From: an uncultured Lactobacillus sp.
Lineage (GTDB): Bacteria; Bacillota; Bacilli; Lactobacillales; Lactobacillaceae
Direction: 5' to 3'
NCBI GenBank assembly: GCA_910587695.1
Contig: CAJUNC010000008.1
Location: forward strand, 30,815 to 94,814
DNA length: 64,000 bases
Part shown: positions 61,423-64,000 of the stretch, in pieces
Position numbering within the stretch: the first letter of the stretch is position 1
How the letters are laid out: each line of letters opens with the position of its first letter
Notes under the pieces: model-generated
What the model saw: the letters and a program-made list of their open reading frames with translations, nothing else
Told to the model about the DNA's origin: nothing
Database searches by the model: none
Translations under genes and position numbers: made by a program

Positions 61423-62409
61423 ATGGAATTACTAAATTCAAAGGAGCAACTCTTAAATGATCTTAGGCGTGGTGTCCAACTCGTTGCGCCTGATTTAAAA
61501 CTTGTTTCCCAAACGACAGGTTTTATCGCTAAGAGTTTTGCCGATAAGACGATTCCTGTGATCGCTTTAGGTGGAGCTGGTCATGAGCCGGCTGATTGGG
61601 GCTATGTGGGTGAAGGGATGTTGTGTGCCTCGATCACAGGGACGCTGTTTGAGCCACCAAGTGTAGCGGAGATCATCCGTGTAACTAAACAAGTGACTAA
61701 GCAAAAACAAGCTTTCTTTATTGTCAAAAATTTTCCAACTGATGTAGAAATTTTCACTCAGGCTAGTGTGTGCTTGCAAAAAGAGGGTTGGCAAGTTGCT
61801 AGTTGTATCGTTAATGATGATATTTCAGTTGATAGTGAGTTATTAGAAAAAGAACGCCGTGGGCTAGCCGGGACTGTCTTAGTTGCTAAGATCCTAGGCT
61901 ATTTGGCGCAACAAGGAGCGAATTTATCGCATTTAAAACAAACCTCAGAACAGATCGTGGCTAATTTGACGACGCTTGGAGTCGCTTTTTATGGTTCCGA
62001 ATTTCAGGTGACCTTGAAAAAGGAATTTACACTAAAAAAAGATGAGCTCTATTATGGAGTTGGGATCCATGGTGAACCCGGTTATCGTAAAGAGCGACTG
62101 CGCACCTCAGAATTGATCGCGCGTGAGTTGGTCAATAAGTTGCGGTTGAATCAACGCTGGTATCCTCGAGAACGTTATGCCGTCTTGATCAATGGGCTAG
62201 GTAAATTGACCGAACTTGAAAAATTGATCTTTACCGCTGATGTGGTCGAATTATTGCAAGTAGAAGGGATAGACTTGCCCTTTATCAAAGTAGGCGATCT
62301 CTTTACTGCCAATGGGCTTGCGGGAGTTTCAGTCACATTATTGAAATTACACGAACCTTGGCTAGAGGCACTGAAAGCCCCCGTCAAGACATATGCGTGG
62401 CATCAATAG
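61423..62409 (+). CDS. dhaQ: DhaQ, DhaK-like coactivator of the dha genes
   Basis: The 328-residue DhaK paralogue is divergent from dhaK. It keeps GGAGHEPADWGYVG and the DHA-binding GVGIHGEPGYRKE but differs at many DhaL-contact positions, as in DhaQ of Lactococcus lactis, which binds DHA and activates DhaS. The link with the TetR gene dhaS, tail to tail with a 7-base overlap, supports DhaQ. A catalytic second DhaK is possible but less likely, as no second dhaL exists here. Confidence 0.85.
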   Translation: MELLNSKEQLLNDLRRGVQLVAPDLKLVSQTTGFIAKSFADKTIPVIALGGAGHEPADWGYVGEGMLCASITGTLFEPPSVAEIIRVTKQVTKQKQAFFIVKNFPTDVEIFTQASVCLQKEGWQVASCIVNDDISVDSELLEKERRGLAGTVLVAKILGYLAQQGANLSHLKQTSEQIVANLTTLGVAFYGSEFQVTLKKEFTLKKDELYYGVGIHGEPGYRKERLRTSELIARELVNKLRLNQRWYPRERYAVLINGLGKLTELEKLIFTADVVELLQVEGIDLPFIKVGDLFTANGLAGVSVTLLKLHEPWLEALKAPVKTYAWHQ

Positions 62410-62930
62410 TTACCAAAAGCAAACTCGATCGCATTACAAACTTTTTGAGCGAGTTCATCGTATTCTTTTGGTTCAGGCAAAAAGAGATTATTGGTCATCG
62501 TGTAGGTCAGACCTAGACAATAAGTCTCCACAAAATCATAGGCTTGGTGATTTTTGATCAGGCCTTTTTTGCGTAGGATGTGTAACAAGAGGATCTGGAT
62601 ATGCCAAGCTATCTCTCGGACAACATCAACTTCAATTTGGCTTTTAAGGACACTTTTGTAAAATTTAGCGTTTTCTTGAAGCTCAAAAAATACTAAAGAA
62701 ATGATCTCTTGCCATGGAAGATAATCGAGATTACTGTCGATGATATCTTCCATTGTTGCTTGGATCGTCCAAGATAGCAGGTCGTATTTATCGTCAAAAT
62801 TATCGTAAAATGATTGACGCCGGATCTGGGCTTGGTGCATGATCTGTGCCACACTGACATGTTTGAAGCCCTTTTGCATGACTTCTTGTCTAAATATTTG
62901 CGAGATCTTTTTTTGAGTTATATATGACAT
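62403..62930 (-). CDS. dhaS: DhaS, TetR-family activator
   Basis: A 175-residue TetR-type protein: N-terminal HTH (YITQKKISQIFRQEVMQKGFKHVSVAQIMHQAQIRRQSFYDNF cut at the turn) and a helical C-terminal domain like DhaS. ATG 62930 is chosen for spacing to AAAGGG. In L. lactis DhaS with DhaQ-DHA switches on dhaKLM. The predicted operator is at 61354. Confidence 0.85.
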   Translation of the reverse strand: MSYITQKKISQIFRQEVMQKGFKHVSVAQIMHQAQIRRQSFYDNFDDKYDLLSWTIQATMEDIIDSNLDYLPWQEIISLVFFELQENAKFYKSVLKSQIEVDVVREIAWHIQILLLHILRKKGLIKNHQAYDFVETYCLGLTYTMTNNLFLPEPKEYDELAQKVCNAIEFAFGNY

Positions 62931-63133
62931 GATAAGCCCTTTCATTTTGAATATCTAAAATAATTGTAACGTTTGCCTCTAAAGTTGTCACACGATAGCT
63001 CTGCACGCTAAAAGCTTAATTTTTTCTTATAATTTTACCGCTAAAAACTTGGCTAAAGCCGTGCAAAAGATACTGAGTAGGCGATGGATCAGGCTGATCT
63101 TACCATTTTGTAAATGAAAGCTCTAAGTATTTA

Positions 63134-63166
63134 GCATCCAGTTGAGAGTTAGCTGGATGCATTTTT
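63134..63166 (+). terminator. Terminator-like hairpin without an obvious upstream gene
   Basis: GCATCCAG (63134-63141) pairs with CTGGATGC (63153-63160), followed by ATTTTTATTTTT. No plus-strand gene precedes it closely, so it may end dhaQ read-through or act as an attenuator for the gene at 63279. Confidence 0.65.
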
Positions 63167-63184
63167 ATTTTTATAAATAATATA

Positions 63185-63264
63185 GTGATAAAAATCACGA
63201 TCGCAAACGCTGACACAAAAGTATAGATTGTGCTAAGCTAAAGCTGTTAAAACGTTATAACAGC
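63185..63264 (+). promoter_or_regulatory. Inverted repeats upstream of the antiporter gene
   Basis: GTGAT-N4-ATCAC (63185-63198) and GCTGTTA-N8-TAACAGC (63243-63264) lie before the GGGGGG ribosome site of the gene at 63279. The second includes AACGTT in its loop. They are probable regulator binding sites, partner unknown. Confidence 0.45.
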
Positions 63265-63278
63265 AAGGGGGGATCAAT

Positions 63279-64000
63279 ATGTTATCATTTTTACGTCCAG
63301 CACCAGATGCTACCAAAAAAGTTCCGCCTGAAAGAGTCGCCCGCAGTTATCGCTGGCATCAGACAGGGGTCATTGTAGCACTTTGTATCGGTTATATCGG
63401 CTATTATATTATTCGTTTGATCTTTACGACCGAGCAAAATGACATCATGCGCCAATACGGTTTTACCACAGCGGAGGTCGGCTTAGTCTTATCTTGTTTT
63501 GGGATGGCTACGGGATCTCTAAGCTCTTTATGGGAGCCTTAAGTGATAAAAGTAACACGATCCGCTATTTAGCAACAGGTCTGATCGTTTCAGCCGTACT
63601 AAATATTGGTCTTGGGGCAACGCGTAATTTATACGTGATGATGGTTTTGATGTTAGTGATGTCGATCGCTCAAGGTATGGGGGCAGCTGCCTGTCAACGG
63701 ACCATTCAACTATGGTGGGGCAAAAAATGGCGGGGCACCGTCTATTCGATCTGGTCGTCAGCTCACAATGCAGGGGCTTTTGCCTGTGTTGCAGTGGTCC
63801 AACTGGCTAGTTTTTTGTTTACTGGCTCGATCGCAGCTGTTTTTTACACCGCTTCAGTTATCTCATTTATGATAGCAGCCTTTGTCTTGTGGGCCGGCTT
63901 TGAACGGCCTACAGCTGTTGCTCTGCCGAGCATTGCTGAATATACGGGAGGAAATAACTGTTAATCAAAATATATTAAAATGTAATCAAACGCGATATAA
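63279..64000 (+). pseudogene. GlpT/UhpT-type sugar-phosphate antiporter gene, frameshifted and cut by the window end
   Basis: The first frame encodes an MFS N-terminus (RSYRWHQTGVIVALCIGYIGYY, typical of organophosphate:phosphate antiporters). At about 63509 GGCTACGG lacks one T relative to the frame needed: LSCFGMA should run into YGISKLFMGALSDK, which is in another frame (63494-63964). Near 63946-63955 the frame is lost again; the expected EYTGEEITVNQNI continues in a third frame to the end of the window. Two lesions mean a non-functional gene unless they are sequencing errors. Intact, it would import glycerol-3-phosphate or hexose-phosphate, fitting its place beside the glp genes. Confidence 0.8.

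Larger units (their letters stand above)
62931..63278. other. Intergenic region between dhaS and the antiporter pseudogene
   Basis: About 350 bases without a gene. It contains a terminator-like hairpin (63134-63166) and two inverted repeats near the antiporter start (63185-63264), listed separately. The dhaS promoter must lie near its left end; no clear -35/-10 pair was identified. Confidence 0.5.

Overview
The window looks like chromosomal DNA of a low-GC Gram-positive bacterium of the order Lactobacillales, most probably Lactobacillaceae. The grounds are AT-rich sequence with strong AGGAGG-type ribosome sites, many sugar PTS systems, CcpA-type cre boxes, a class IIa bacteriocin immunity gene, a ManO-type gene behind a mannose PTS, and a lactococcal-style DhaQ/DhaS switch. 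I cannot fix the genus. No rRNA, tRNA or CRISPR array was seen.

Layout. 1-980: end of an unknown gene, then an unlisted 54-residue secreted peptide gene overlapping an enterocin A-type immunity gene. 991-4632: amino-sugar module (EIIA, EIIBC, NanE, divergent RpiR regulator), suited to N-acetylmannosamine uptake. 4733-17950: an AT-rich accessory island with a large membrane protein, a PHP-ATPase plus small partner, a decayed ISL3-family element, another membrane protein, a NUDIX/PLD-helicase-DUF3427 pair, a broken AbiH gene and an internally deleted IS remnant. 18892-23831: MurNAc recycling operon mupG-murQ-murP-murR behind a sharp promoter/cre. 24066-29612: secreted proprotein with a hydrophobic two-cysteine tail, small membrane protein, convergent AgrCA-like two-component genes, a two-gene ABC transporter and a possible immunity protein. 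29683-33230: lipoprotein, AlbA_2/ATPase-type regulator, unknown protein. 33443-41155: solute-binding proteins plus NarL-type kinase/regulator, divergent from a mannose-family PTS (EIIAB, EIIC, EIID, ManO). 41180-42917: unknown gene and a HAD phosphatase.

43034-46232 holds what looks like a type VII secretion toxin locus with reversed domain order: lipase domain first, helical targeting-like domain last, two small helical partner genes behind it, and two tandem copies of a membrane-anchored protein in front, one next to a broken toxin start. 46243-46929 is gene debris including a decayed second copy of the helicase 3' end. 47047-50574 contains a zinc-ribbon protein, a reverse transcriptase gene interrupted at a run of seven A that could be bridged by -1 slippage, a strongly structured 5' leader with its own promoter, and a HicB-like protein. 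50864-55426 has small membrane and surface proteins, CsbD, and a graveyard of fragments (ATPase, GH1 glucosidase, IS3-type transposase). 55438-62930 is a glycerol/dihydroxyacetone block (glpD, glpK, glpF, dhaM, dhaL, dhaK, and divergent dhaQ with dhaS), with a cre inside the dhaK promoter and a DhaS-type operator beside it. The window ends in a frameshifted sugar-phosphate antiporter gene.

Taken together, the core of the window is carbon scavenging: cell-wall amino sugars, mannose-type sugars and glycerol/DHA, drawing on PTS phosphate and under CcpA-like control. Between these blocks lie islands for conflict: bacteriocin and immunity, a T7SS-type toxin, and several candidate anti-phage systems, many in decay. 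The strongest leads for new biology are the reverse transcriptase with its structured leader, the reversed-order lipase toxin locus, the PHP-ATPase pair, and the secreted proprotein beside AgrCA-like genes.
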